64,000 nucleotides of DNA from contig CM043971.1 of the NCBI GenBank assembly GCA_014529385.2, forward strand, positions 56,119,209-56,183,208. Direction: 5' to 3'. The stretch comes from Adiantum capillus-veneris (Eukaryota; Streptophyta; Polypodiopsida; Polypodiales; Pteridaceae). This document shows positions 12,472 to 25,745 of this stretch, one piece after another; positions within the stretch are counted from its first letter, which is position 1; every line of letters starts with the position of its first letter. A program made the position numbers and the translations under genes. A model generated the notes under the pieces. The model did not search any database. It saw only the letters and a list, made by a program, of their open reading frames with translations, and was not told where the DNA came from.

Positions 12472-13789
12472 TCAAGCATCTCGTCCACCTGCCAAAATGC
12501 GTGCAATCTGTAGTTGAATCTTGAGAGCTTTATCTGCACGCCTTTCATCTGCATCAATTCGACGCACTTCGGCCTCAATCCTGCGGAGCTCTACCTCCTT
12601 CATGGTTTCTACAAAACTGGAGAGCCCTTCCTTCAGCTCGGCACCCAAGGAGGAGCCGGCTTCAGACAGACGACGTCTCTTCTTGCATCGCTAGCCCCGA
12701 ACGGAGTCAAAAGTCCTACCACCAGAACTTTCTTCGGCACCTGCATTGCTTGGCACACTGCTAATCGGTGTGGTTGGTGATCCCTCTTGGGAGGGGGCTG
12801 CTACATTTTGATTCCCATCATTGTTATTGATGTTGATGTTGTCATTGTCAGCGTCACTATTCTCGTCGTCTTCATCCTCCTCTGGTGCCTCAGGTAGAAA
12901 GGCCTCCCCATTGAAGCCACCGGCCAACCCACGCACCTTGGGTGTTCTCTCGAGAAATTGAGACATTCTGTCAAAAAATTCCCAAGTAGATGGGGATGCG
13001 CCAGTGCCTTCTTCGGCCCTTTTCTCTCTTTGGTAAGTCTTGCGTAGAGAATCCCATTTATTCGTGCATTGTTGGGCCATGTAGGTGGACGAAAACTTCA
13101 AGTTCATTTGTTGAGCGAGGCCAGACCAATGCTTCTGCTTGAAGTTTCCTTTGCCTAGGCTTGTCCACTTCTCTTGGAAGAAGTCGATCAAGCACACAAC
13201 CTTCGTCGTTGACCACTCCAAACCTTTCTTCGAGCTTGAAGGGTTTTTAGCCTTGCTCTTTGGGTCTCTTTGCACCACCACTGTTGAAGACAAATCATTC
13301 GTGATTGAGCTGACTTCAATTCCTTGCTGAGAGGGTGCCTTGATGGTTGGAAACTCCAGTAGAGGAATGTTCTCCTCCATGGCAGGTAGGAGAGAAGGAT
13401 TCGATGGCACAGAGCCATCGAGACTTATAGGCAATGAATGTTCAAGTGGCGGAATGCTCGGTAGGAACACCGGCATGGCTATGGGTTGGAGCCGTTGCAG
13501 GCATGCCTACCATTCTATTGTACTCTGTAGGGTTTGGCGGCATGTAGTGGAGCCCTGAAGGATGAGGCTGCTGCACATTGATATGATCATGCATAATGTA
13601 GTCGCCGGCTTGCAGAAGTTGACGGAATCCACCATGTGGTGGAGGAGAGGGGACCGGCTCCGTGGGCAGAATTCGTGACTGAATTGGAGGAGGTGGTTGG
13701 TGCCGGTGGACGGAACGTGGAGGCCGATATGTCATGAACGCACTCAAAAGTGGAAAACTCGGTCGCAAATGAGGGCGTTGATGCTCCAT
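12472..13789 (-). pseudogene. Harbinger-associated SANT/Myb-like DNA-binding protein
   Basis: Read on the minus strand, the protein starts at 13789 with a Pro/His-rich N-terminus, shifts frame at about 13455-13500, and continues from the 13476 frame. Residues encoded around 13220-12960 form a trihelix/SANT-like domain: LEWSTTKVVCLIDFFQEKW, then CTNKWDSLRKTY and WEFFDRM. An acidic, Asn-rich linker follows. A TAG at 12693-12691 interrupts, but the same frame stays open past it with a basic RCKKRRRLSE nuclear-signal-like patch and a charged coiled-coil-like tail to a TGA at 12474-12472. PIF/Harbinger transposons need such a Myb-like partner for nuclear import and TIR binding. Its place beside the transposase supports that role. 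Confidence 0.75.
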
Positions 13790-13920
13790 TCTTTATCTCT
13801 GCAAGCATCACCATAAGCAGCATTAGGTAAAAGGCGAGAAAGGTTTTCCTACTTTAACACACCAAGCAGTGAGCTCAAAGGCAAAGTGGCTAACAACATT
13901 GCAGAAGCTCCTAGCGCTAC

Positions 13921-13922
<2 letters not shown>

Positions 13923-13958
<36 letters not shown>
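13923..13958. repeat. (CA)n microsatellite
   Basis: About 18 uninterrupted CA units. Confidence 0.98.
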
Positions 13959-13961
<3 letters not shown>

Positions 13962-14109
13962 CAATTAAATTCAAGTTTCTCAATGCATTATAGTAGCGCT
14001 ACTGTCATTGCAAGGAAGCAATAGCGTTGAGTATAACTTGAATTTGGCTACAGAAGTAGATCAATGGACTCTACAGCAGCGCTAAGGTATGCGCACTCCA
14101 TTCCCGACC

Positions 14110-14111
<2 letters not shown>

Positions 14112-14192
<81 letters not shown>
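14112..14192. repeat. (GA)n microsatellite
   Basis: About 40 GA units. Long ORFs through it are artefacts. Confidence 0.98.
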
Positions 14193-14193
<1 letters not shown>

Positions 14194-14972
14194 ATATCGT
14201 TATTGGATACCTTAGTGTGCAGTTGGTTGCTTGGAGCTTAATTAGCTCGCTTAGCGTCTTGGAAAAACGGGCAGGGATATGCATTTTAATAGCGCATTCT
14301 TGGCTTGTTAAATACTTTCTTAAGCCACAGAGCCCGAGGCTACAGGTGGTGGGTTAAGCTGCAGGTGCGCAATGCCCGACGTGCATGCAGGTGAAGGTGG
14401 GGGTCGTTGGGTAGATGGGTTGAAGCTTGTCGAATATAGTTTGGCCTAAACCTCTACAGTAGTTTTTGCACTAGGGAAGGTGGCGCTTGCAAGCAGGGAA
14501 GCTGCATATCGTCGCCTGTAATGGCGCTACAGTTGGAGGGAACCTCCGTGACGTCGCTCGGGAGGTGGCGAAACCAAAAAGTGCCCGCATTACCTGTAAA
14601 CGCAGCGGCTAACTACGTGGGCTGCCCCTACTTTGATGCAAAAGACGCAGCGGCTGCAACTTTCATGCCACGTCAGATTTAATACCCGCTGCGGCTTTCA
14701 AAGTAGTTCATGTGCACATTGATGACCATGGCAAACTGATCATCTGGGCCAGTGTGGAGAAAATGCAGATACATCAAAGTAAAGAATATGAAAATGCCAG
14801 TGATGCAACGAGCTTGTGTGACAGCAAAGAAGTTGAAGATGATGCTGCATCAGAAGTGGACTCTATCGAGGTTGCTGAGTTTGGCCTGACTTCGTATTTT
14901 ATAGAACGCATTCAAATAATCAACCACTAATTTTGTGAAACCGTGAGAAGAGCGCATCAAACACCATGAGAT
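14193..14972. other. Non-coding stretch right of the Harbinger genes
   Basis: Holds a GC-richer part (14480-14700) with cgcagcggct motifs, possibly the right end of the Harbinger element. A 72-codon open frame at 14712-14930 resembles no family I know and is not annotated as a gene. Confidence 0.4.
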
Positions 14973-15020
14973 AACTGCTCGAAACCATCCCGCGTCGACG
15001 CGGCATACTTTCGAGCAGTT
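14973..15020. repeat. Palindromic repeat copy, 48 bp, near-perfect inverted arms
   Basis: Outer arms aactgctcgaaa and tttcgagcagtt surround the centre cgcgtcgacgcg (14991-15002). The inner arm bases accatccc and ggcatact no longer pair fully. It shares a left flank with gcgcat and gagat with the copy at about 15475. Confidence 0.9.
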
Positions 15021-15371
15021 TCCCTGCATGGTATTTTCGATCATTGATCATTGCCCTGATTTGCGCGCATTACCGCATCGTCCAACCGTCTCAAAGTGAT
15101 CTAATAGCCCCGGATTTCCTGGGCCCAAAGATGGGCAAGTAAATAGAGGCTTGATGTGGCCTTGTCCGGGCCATGGCATAACCACAGCGTGTTAGTTAGA
15201 CTTGCTTCTCGCCATTGCGTGTAGTGGGAGGTTTGAATAGGTGGTTTTAATTTGCTGCATCACAGCATCTACCCATTTTAAAAACATCTTTGATTTGCAT
15301 CGTAGCATCAGCCCAAAAATTCCGCGTTGACCATACCATGCATCACAGGCAATACAAAAACTGCGAGCACT

Positions 15372-15447
15372 GGCAATATCCACCATACACAGACAATATC
15401 CACAAATCACCGTCAATATCCACAATACACATACAATATCCACCATG
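15372..15447. repeat. Short tandem repeat of caatatccac units
   Basis: Four imperfect units of about 19-20 bases, each containing caatatccac, in a row. Confidence 0.8.
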
Positions 15448-15474
15448 GAAAAGGGGTAGTAGGGCGCATGAGAT

Positions 15475-15521
15475 TTTGCTCCAAACCATCCCGCGTCGAC
15501 ACGGCATACTTTCGAGCAATA
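15475..15521. repeat. Palindromic repeat copy
   Basis: Arms ttgctccaaacc and ttcgagcaa surround cgcgtcgacacgg. The core is almost identical to the 14973 copy about 500 bp away. Confidence 0.85.
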
Positions 15522-15580
15522 TCACGGGGAGACATTTCGGACAATGCTACTGACCATTTGGGAGGCATTTTAGACAGCGA

Positions 15581-15650
15581 GTAGGGTCGATGCTGAGCAG
15601 GGGTGTGTGTAGGGTCGTTGCTGAGCAGGGACGCGTGTAGGGTCGCATCC
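15581..15650. repeat. 28-bp tandem repeat, about 2.5 units
   Basis: Units beginning gtagggtcg start at 15581, 15609 and 15637, exactly 28 bases apart, with variable 3' halves. Followed by a C-run (15685-15699) between CT tracts. Confidence 0.85.
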
Positions 15651-15834
15651 AATGAGTAGAGCAGGAGCCGGGACGTCTCTCTCTCCCCCCCCCCCCCCCT
15701 CTCTCTCTCACTCTTTCTCTCTCTGTGCTACTCACTATGAGCCGAAGCTATTCTGTTGACTAAGCGTTAAAATTTTTCGAGACTCCCAAAATATCTCCGA
15801 TTGTGGGGGGCACAAGTAGAGAGAAAAGAAGAAG

Positions 15835-15899
15835 AAGAAAAAGATATCTAAAGATCTAGCCGATGAGGAGAGTTGAACTCAATACTTGTTATTCAGGGG

Positions 15900-15935
<36 letters not shown>

Positions 15936-16027
15936 TATTAATTACTTTACTTTACATTAAAAATATCCGAAGAGATCTTAAAGATCTAGCCGTCGACGAA
16001 GAGAGTTGAACTCATTACCTATTATTC

Positions 16028-16090
<63 letters not shown>
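15835..16090. repeat. Direct repeat pair, each copy ending in a (AG)n tract
   Basis: Copy 1 (about 15840-15928) and copy 2 (about 15960-16090) share aaagatctagccg, gagagttgaactcaat or attac, and ttattcagg, then pass into AG repeats. The duplicated segment therefore includes the microsatellite junction. Confidence 0.8.
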
Positions 16091-16094
<4 letters not shown>

Positions 16095-16244
16095 ATTACT
16101 TCACATTAAAAAAATCCCCTATCAACTTGCTCCTGCATGTGCTATTAGGTTGCCCTTTTCAAGAATAGTCCTTATTAGTTAAACAGATTTGCTCTCGTTT
16201 TTTGTGTTGTAGCTTTCTTTTCAATTAGCAACAAGTCTGAGGAA

Positions 16245-18842
16245 ATGAGCACCATCTTCGGCCCTTCTTGGGGACAGAAGTTAGTTCTTGTCTTCGACAG
16301 TCGATATCAAGCCTTGAAAGATCATTTTGAAATGGGAGACTCTGGTTTCTCTCTACGGCCATTGACATTGCTTCATGAACAGATTAAGCTTGAACATGAT
16401 TGCAATGAAGCAAACGAGTTGCTCTACACGCTAGACCACGGGAGAGACTATCATGTGCTCCTAGTAAGGGTATTTTGGATGCAAATAATGGAAAATTAGT
16501 TTGTGTTCATTGTCGTCAATTTCCTGAGTGCATTGGAACTTGTCCGGCGGTAATTTATTATTGCATTCCTATTGAAAAGACTAGCATGTCTAGATGTGCT
16601 ATACACCTTGGGTTTCATAAACATCCTGCTGAAGGGAAGAGCAGAAGTGCGGACCAAGCAATATCAGATGCTCTATTGCATAGAGCGGTCTTTGAGCCCA
16701 TGACAACTGCGAAACAACTAGAAAGAGCTACTGCTGATGAAATTATTATGGATAAGCTTATCTCACAAACAAATGATGTTGATACTCTGATGGGTGATCA
16801 AGAGTTCACTAGCTTTCTCGATGCTGTCACACCTTTGTCGGATAAGCGTCGAGTACAAAGGAGCTTGGAGTCTGCTAAAAGAGCAAAGGGCATTACATCT
16901 GTTGGCCTTGAGTCCATCTTGAGTGTAAAAGCAAAGTCAAGGTATCCTTTTATTCATAGTGTTCTCTTTCTAGGACAGCTAGGACCAGGGCAACAACCAC
17001 ATGTATTTAAGATGTCTACTATGGAGCCAAGAAGTGATGTTGACCTTGTGACCGCATGTGCCCGGGAGGAAACTTACAAGATATGTGGGTGCACTTCGAT
17101 CATGTGCATCGTGTGGAAGGTTGGCCTACAATGTCAGCACATGTTAATTATGACCCATACGTTCTAGAACTGTTGACTTTGGCAATTTGTGAGTTCACCG
17201 TGGAGAACAAACACGCTCAAATAGAGTTTTGGAACATGCTCAATAAAGTTGTGGTTGATAAAGGTTAGGATAAGCCTAAATTTAGAGGGTTCATGGAAGA
17301 TGAGGCCAATGCAAATTGGATTGTAGTACGCATTGTTTACTTTGGTGGAGCTAAGAAAAGGATGCCGGACCAGGAGAGATCTTGTGTTTTTCACTGGGAA
17401 CAAAGCATGATTAGGCACACTGTAAAGTGTATACGTCCATCTTTTCAAGAAGAGCATAAACTATTGTGTCAAAAATGGCTACATGCTACATCTAAACACT
17501 CGGCAAAAGTATGTATGGAGAAGCTTAGATAGTAGGCTGGAGAGCAAGACATGCAATTGTAGGAGAGATTCCTTCTCTGGAAACTTGGCTATCATGGTGG
17601 GATGTTAGTGTGTCTCATTGGGGGGGAAGGTTTATTGCACAAGACGAATTGGGAGCTTTTGGTTTCAAGAACATGCGAGCTTCAATTGGTTACAAATCAA
17701 ACGTAGGTCTTTATGAAGCCACATGTGCAGATTTGTCTTCGGTAGTTTTACAAAGTGTGCGTTACAATGCTTACTTGAAGGGTGTACAGACAGACGTCTA
17801 CAGGACCAATCATGGCAGATCTTGCTACAAGATTTATGAGCAATCAATCTGGGAGTGGCTCTGGTAGAAAACTAGTAGATGCAACATCATTGACAGTTCT
17901 TGAAATGCAAATTCCAAGCCTGAAGATGAATAGAGATTCAATAAGGAAAAATAGTGTGCACAAAACTAGACCTATCTTTATTGACCCTGATAAAACTCTC
18001 GAGGAGGATAGCCATAGACCTGAGTTTGTTACAGTTACCACACCAGTCAATTGTAGATTGCAAAACAAGCCGGCCAATTTTGCGACATCAAAGATGCGGC
18101 TAGAGCAAAAGCTACCAAGCGAACAGAGCCCGGTAGGAAAATGACATGTTTCGGTGTTTTGCTTGGTGAGACAGCATGTTGTGGTAGATTTATAAATGAG
18201 ACTTCTAGCAACATTAAAACTGGAGTTCCAGCACCCTATTTTTGCAGAAGGAGGAGATATCCTGATGCAGGCCCTAAACCAGGGGGGTTGTTGAGGGATT
18301 TGTCTGGTTTTGCAACAGTAGCAACAGTCATGATGGGAATATTGATGACATGATTATTGGACCTCCTAGACCTGCCCCTAAAATGTGGACTGTGGATGAG
18401 GGAACTTTTCTTTTGCCTTTGGAGGTTGAGATGCTTCAAAGGAATGGATTTGTTTTGCAAGGTGGCAATGCACGCACACCTATGGGAAACCACCCTTCAA
18501 GGCAGAATGGGCTGCAACCTAGTTCTTTTCGTGCAAAGTTTAGAGATGGAAAACAAGTGAGGTGGAGATCAAAACTAACCAAGGAGTTCCAGGCCGGATT
18601 GAATTGGGAAGAAGCATGCAAGCAAAGTTGGTGAGAGAGGTAATATTGGTGCCAAATGCATCGCATGTTTTCCACATTAGCACTGATGGTTCATCTCAAA
18701 AGGGTATGAATTATGCGGTGACCATTGCAGACTTTCCTTGTTGTACTTAATTGTGAGGACTTCCTAAAAAAAGAGTCAACGTCTCACGTATGTGCCATGC
18801 AAACACATGTATTTTGTGTTCTTTCGTGTCCTCGACTTAAAC
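16245..18842 (+). pseudogene. MULE-like DDE transposase with SWIM zinc finger, multiply frameshifted
   Basis: Pieces lie in all three frames. The N-terminal part (16245-16498, then 16475-17167) has a Cys/His-rich stretch (CVHCRQFPEC to CAIHLGFHKH). The nuclease core is at about 17080-17530: VHFDHVHRVEGWPTMSAHV, ENKHAQIEFWNMLNKVV, FMEDEANANW and CVFHWEQS, the D, D and C-x2-H pattern of Mutator-like transposases. Later pieces (17610-17867, 17782-18144, 18350-18634) are less conserved. At the end, DFPCCT, then CEDFLKK in another frame, and YVPCKHMYFVFFRVLDLN (18789-18842) make a SWIM CxC...CxH finger. Position and family layout agree, but the gene is dead. No terminal inverted repeats were identified. 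Confidence 0.72.
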
Positions 18843-19140
18843 TCTATAGCTCATGAGTTTATGCATCAGGCCACACTAACAAAAGTAGAGCTATTCCAAG
18901 GGCTAGGAGGGGCTAGAGTTTCAGCATAATATTGTTCCCTTGAGAATCTGATTGGTTCAATCCAAGGTTGGTTTTTTTGCCACCAAGGTTGGCTTCACCG
19001 CTAGCTTGAAAAAAGATAGCTGCATTTTGTCATCAAATATATAGCTTGAGTAGCTATGCATTTTGTATCGAGTTTTTGAGAACTTTCGCTCGGAAAGATG
19101 TGTTGCTCGGTTTTTCTTGCTCGGAGTACAGTTCGCCCCT
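18843..19140. other. Stretch after the MULE
   Basis: No gene seen; it leads into a 221-bp tandem duplication. Confidence 0.5.
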
Positions 19141-19583
19141 AGCTCACTTGGTAGTGAACTTGAGCGAAAGGGTGTGACTCGAGGTTAAGCAATGGCCCCT
19201 TTTGTTTTTTTTTTTAAAACAAAGTTGGAATTTTGGGCGGTCGGCCAAAAGACTTAAGCCACACTTTTTTTAAAAAAGTGTGTAAAGGCTTTATAAAGCC
19301 TTGCGTGGCGTGCGAGCTGCTGCTGCTCTGCAGATAGCGTGATGCCGAGGGAGGAACTCAAAGCTCACTTGGTAGTGAACTTGAGCGAAAGGGTGTGACT
19401 CGAGGTTAAGCAACGGCCCCTTTTGTTTTTTTTTTTAAAACAAAGTTGGAATTTTGGGCGGTCGGCCAAAAGACTTAAGCCACACTTTTTTTTAAAAAGT
19501 GTGTAAAGGCTTTATAAAGCCTTGCGTGGCGTGCGATCTGCTGCTGCTCTGCAGATAGCGTGATGCCGAGGGAGGAACTCAAA
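19141..19583. repeat. 221-bp tandem duplication with internal palindromes
   Basis: Two nearly identical units, about 19141-19361 and 19362-19583, start agctcacttggtagtgaac and end ggaggaactcaaag. Only a few substitutions and T/A-run length changes separate them, so the duplication is recent. Each unit holds an 18-base perfect palindrome (aaggctttataaagcctt) and a cacacttt/aaagtgtg hairpin. Confidence 0.95.
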
Positions 19584-20268
19584 GCCGTGCAGAGAGAGAG
19601 GATGACAGTGATTGCAGGGTGCGCTTTTACCCAGAGGTCTTGGGCGACTTGTTTGAGGCAGTCTCCAACGTCGTGGGTGACGGCTGCAGTTCGAAATGAT
19701 TGTATGCAGGGCCTCGTTCCCGCGAGCAAGGTATTCAAGTAGCTTGCGAGTAAGATTATCGACTTTGGTGGAGTTCAGCACAGGGGATTGTGTGCGTCAT
19801 GGGCCATATACCACAGAATCTCATGCGAGATGCAGTACCCACAACATGCATCATCCTTCTTTCTCTTTATTTATGCTTTTTGATAACGTCCTCCATTACA
19901 AAGCAATTACTTGATTGCAAATAGTTTTCGAAACCAAGAATCTTCGACTCTCCAAGCCTTTCTGCTTTCTTCTTGCCTTCACAATCCGCACTAATTATGC
20001 ATTAAAATTGAAAGTTGAAACTTGACATACCATCTTTTGACCATCATGAAGCCAAAATTGAAAACCGCTTGCCGATTAGTTGTCGATTCACCACCGATTA
20101 GCGACCAAGCAAAATTTGCTTTGTAAAGTTGACCGATTAAGCTTTGAATTTCCACAAATCCTTGAGTCTTTGTATTGCAAATTTGATAAATTGCAATTTA
20201 GAGATTGTCAATTCGAGAAATTCCCTTCTTGCAATTGAAATCTGATGCCAATTAACTTGAACCTGTTA
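19584..20268. other. Non-coding stretch, possible old retroelement interior
   Basis: Minus-strand open frames at 19475-19781 show no recognisable domain. The right end adjoins a primer-binding site, so this may be the leader of a minus-strand LTR element. Confidence 0.35.
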
Positions 20269-20280
20269 GCTCTGATACCA
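20269..20280 (-). other. tRNA-Met type primer-binding site of a minus-strand LTR element
   Basis: The plus strand reads gctctgatacca; its reverse complement TGGTATCAGAGC is the classic plant initiator-Met primer-binding site of LTR retrotransposons. One base later a segment beginning tgttgagag starts (20282), fitting an LTR end (CA on the minus strand). The other LTR end was not located; the LTR probably lies within 20282 to about 20900. Confidence 0.75.
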
Positions 20281-20281
20281 C

Positions 20282-20900
20282 TGTTGAGAGAAGAGGGGGA
20301 GATCGACCGCTTAAGATATTCAACACATGCTCCCAAGTATCACCATCAACCTGTCCACCTCTTCTTCCAATTTCCAAGCGCGCGCACACACACACACACA
20401 CCTAGACTATGACACACACACACACACACACAGTGAACATAGAATTGACATAGACATGCTTGTAAGAGAGTCTAAGAGATGTGTAAAAGATGGATACTAG
20501 ATTAGAGAGTACACAACAAAATAACCATAGCATAAGAGAGTAGAGAGGAGAATCTGCAAGAGAAAGGCCTAAATCTAGCCCCAAACTCCACGGCACCTCT
20601 CTTGTGGAGTTGTATTTAATATATTATTTTGAGTTTAAGGTGCCAAAAATTGAGGCCCCTCTTCTTATAACCACTTCACTTTTGTTAAATGAGTGAAGCT
20701 CATTAGTTCTTGCATGACCCATAAGGGGAGTTCCCACTAGAATTATTTACAGAGCCATAGTGGCTTATTGAAATGAGATTCTAAAATACTGTGCGAATAT
20801 AAAATGGCCAAGAGTAATTGCCGACGCCTCGTCATCAACTCCCTGCATTCCACTCTACAAAATCATCATCAACTCAATTAGAAAATAAATAGACAACACA
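20282..20900 (-). mobile_element. Probable LTR remnant adjoining the primer-binding site
   Basis: Sequence right of the primer-binding site has LTR character: it starts with TG on the plus strand (CA on the minus), contains (CA)n tracts at 20383-20430, and is non-coding. No second copy was found in the window and the far border is a guess. Confidence 0.4.
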
Positions 20901-21442
20901 TAATTAACCATTATGCCAGCTATCCCAATTGCAGCTAGCCACTACAACAGGAGGGTGCCCAGTCTCGTAACACAAGTGGTAGTGGTTATGTATCTATTAA
21001 TGTTTCTCATGGTTGCCATTGTATCTAAGGTCTTTGTGGGATATCATGGCTCGGCCCGCCAAACATGGCTTGATCATGTAATTTTTTGGTTATGTTAATA
21101 TAATATACTTACCATTGTGAGTTTTGTTGTTAAAGTTTTTGGAATTAAAACACGTTCATTGAACTCATATGGTAAAGAAATATGATTACAAGTTCACCAT
21201 TCAAGGGATAACAATAAAGTAGCAAGAATAATAAACTAGAAGTGCCTTTAAGATTTGATCTTGACTATTTTTTATGTTGACTGTGTCATATTTGCAATAA
21301 AGATGCCAACAATAATGACAAATGTAAACAAAATATCTCCCTATATGTAACATAACATTTGCCACAATCCCATGACAAGTTTTGTCTATACAAGATAACA
21401 ATCAACTCTCTTTAGAAAATAGAAGGATGGACGGAGCATGGT
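20901..21442. other. Stretch without recognised gene
   Basis: AT-rich; one 61-codon frame at 20913 has a hydrophobic segment, but nothing links it to a family. Confidence 0.4.
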
Positions 21443-21766
21443 GTGGTAGACAAGATGATTGAGGAAGATGCTCTATCGTTAGCAAGAACACCGGAGGAAA
21501 TAAGTAAACCAACAAGATCTACAAATGACGTTTTGATAATGGTTGAAATCCACAACCATGATACAGTGTCGAAGACGATGGAAAAAAGTGAGCCCGATGA
21601 TTCCTCACATGAGATCTCATCGATGGATGATGGAATCCGGATTCAAAAAGTCATGAATGAAGAAAATCTTGGGCAAAAGATAGATCTTCTTAATCACCTT
21701 GTGGAGATCTTTGGGTTGGCCCACAACACGGCCAGTATGCTAAAGAAGAAGAAAACAAAGAAGTGA
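21443..21766 (+). CDS. Hypothetical small charged ORF
   Basis: A 107-codon frame rich in Glu, Asp and Ser with a C-terminal KKKKTKK patch. Composition is protein-like, but I recognise no domain. It could be an exon of a lost gene or part of a retroelement gag. No intron signals were confirmed. Confidence 0.25.
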   Translation: MVDKMIEEDALSLARTPEEISKPTRSTNDVLIMVEIHNHDTVSKTMEKSEPDDSSHEISSMDDGIRIQKVMNEENLGQKIDLLNHLVEIFGLAHNTASMLKKKKTKK

Positions 21767-24023
21767 GTCCCCGTTTGCTGGTCTTAAGCTACTTTGTGTA
21801 CGGGTTTGTGGCTCCTTGTTGTAAAAGCCAGCTATGTTTAGTCCTTAAGTCCCCATGGCAGGCTGTTTTGCATGGGCAAGGTTGTACCTTTTTCAATTTT
21901 CTTTTAGTGCAAATATCCCACATGACATGGGTTTGGAAAAAAAAAAGACTAAACAAGGAGTGTACATATTGTTTTGGAGCATGCATGCTTTGCCTCACGT
22001 AGCCTGCAAGCTTTTGCAGAGTAGAGAGGCTCACAGGTAGGGTTGCGACACACACTGGAGGCATGTGGTAGGAAGGGGGCACGATCGAGGATTGCAAGTG
22101 GCTCAGAAGGGAGGAGCCCCTGGCAGATCCGCCTATTTTGCCATCCTTTATTTTTTTGAGCATGGGAGGGCCGTCCCTCTACTTCTTCTCAGAGAAGTGA
22201 ATGGATGGTACTCGCTGGTCGAGGTCTTTTGGCATGCTGGGAGATTCTTGTGGTAGGATCCGCTTGACATGGTGGTTTCAAAGAGCACCTTTTGAAGGGG
22301 TGGGCTCCCCTTAAATCTTGGAGAATTCTGATAGAGAATCTTGGGATGTGGCCCTCTTTTTGTTTGCTGATCAAACTTGTCTAGATGATCTATGGGATTT
22401 GAGGCGTATAGTCATGCAGTTACCCTTTGTCTCCTAGTTTCTTTTCAATGTATTGCTGGCTATTTTGGGCATTTTCTTCCCTGTGTGAGGGGGCTTGAGA
22501 TAGTGGAATCCTCACTAGTCTTGCTCGGCTTTAGTCATTATGATGTACAGGCTTTTGGCTTTCCTGTAAAAACCCTGGCTATAGACTCTATGAATGGTTG
22601 TGGTTGATGGTTGTCCTCCATGGCTCACTATGAGGATAGAGCTATAGTATTTGTATGTACTACTACTTTATTAAGCTTACATTTTTTTTGAGCAGCAAGA
22701 TATGCCACGCATCGTGCACATGTCCCTCCCCCCCCCCCCCCCACCCCCCCCCCCCCCCCCCCCCCCCCCCTCCTCCCCCTCGAAAGTGCATGCAACCAAG
22801 CCACAGGTCTCAATAGTGCCAAGTGTGAAATTCCGGTAGCCCTAGTTGCCCCACGTGACATGTGGTAATGTTTCTTACCTTTGGTCAGTGCTGACTAGCT
22901 ATTACAGACCCCTATAAGGATAAGTGGAGTGGCTTGACATGTGATGAGTAGGGGTCCCGTTGCTTGTAATCAAACTCTCTGCACAAGTAGCTGCAAGGAA
23001 CCCTCACCCTCTCTCGTAGCCTCTAGCCCTTATCCTCTCTAACCTGGCTCCTCCTCTCTCAGAACAACCTCCCTCTCTCCTTCGATTTTTCCAGTTTTTT
23101 GTCTCTCATCCCGACCTCCCTTAATTACGCTCCTCAATATCAGTTACATTGATGGCTTCAATGTTGACGACACTCACCATCATCTGTCTACTCTTCTCAT
23201 GATCAATGGTAGCAAATCTCGCTTCGTGCAAAACCTTTGGTTGGATGGCATCCAGTTCTCTGCATCAGCAATTGGGGCACATCTTCCCTTTCCTTGAGAC
23301 CCTTTTGCTATCCCACAACCCCCTCAAATGATTGTTGCCAGTTGCTGCATGCAACTGCTCTCCTTACAGTCTTTGCAATGCCGACACAATAGTCTATTGG
23401 GAACATTGGACAACTAGTGTGGCACTGGCAATAACCTCTCTATGATGCTGACATAGCTGGACGTGAGCTATAACACGCCACAAGGGGTGATTCATGCGAC
23501 TGGCTTGAGCAATTGTATCACATTTTAGTACTTAAATCTCTCCTTCAACATTTTGTGGGATACGGTTTCGACCACTCTACCATTCAAAATGAGAGCCAAA
23601 TTCAACCGAGACTCGATTATTATAAGGCCCAACTTGGCTTTGAAAAGCAGACTAGGTTTGATCGACCGCGTGCAGGTGTGAAGGGGGTTGGCTTCAAGGA
23701 GAATGTTGCAACAAGTTCTTGGGCCAGTATAACATATGTAAGTGAAACCAATACTTTTCTATGTTTGAGTTGAAAAGTTACACTACATATATGGATATGG
23801 AAGCACTAAAGACCATTAAAGGCCAAGTAGGACGCGAGAAAAATTAGTGCATAGGGTAGAACTATAAATGAGAATTCTCTAAACTAGTGAGTATATGACC
23901 AGATTATCATATGGACAACAAGGACAGTATCAATGAAAAAAACTCACTAGATGGAGCATCAACAAAGGTGGTATGTGTACTACCTTTGCCATAACAAAAC
24001 CCAATATCAACAAGTACAACTTT
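21767..24023. other. 2.3-kb stretch without recognised genes
   Basis: Contains a long poly-C tract (22728-22770) and, around 22880-23160, sequence with a TATA-like ctataagg and a CT-rich leader that could be an LTR or promoter. No domain could be recognised in any frame. Confidence 0.4.
22728..22770. repeat. Poly-C tract, 15 plus 27 bases
   Basis: Two C-runs separated by a single A at 22743. Such long homopolymers are rare and can be assembly-sensitive. Confidence 0.95.

Positions 24024-25745
<1,722 letters not shown>

Noticed and set aside
14712-14930. 72-codon acidic ORF
   Set aside because: No domain, no splice context, and next to repeat sequence; not enough to call a gene.
15372-15447. 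CRISPR-like short repeats
   Set aside because: Units are contiguous and imperfect with no unique spacers, and the DNA is eukaryotic.
15835-16030. Possible tRNA-derived SINE (gagttgaactcaa resembling a B box)
   Set aside because: No A box or cloverleaf at the right distance on either strand; the similarity is too short.
19475-19781. Two overlapping minus-strand frames of 87-89 codons
   Set aside because: They enter the 221-bp tandem duplication, overlap each other, and match no domain.
21763-22861. Several 60-124 codon frames around 21.8-22.9 kb
   Set aside because: Overlapping on both strands with no recognisable motif; one is a poly-C artefact.
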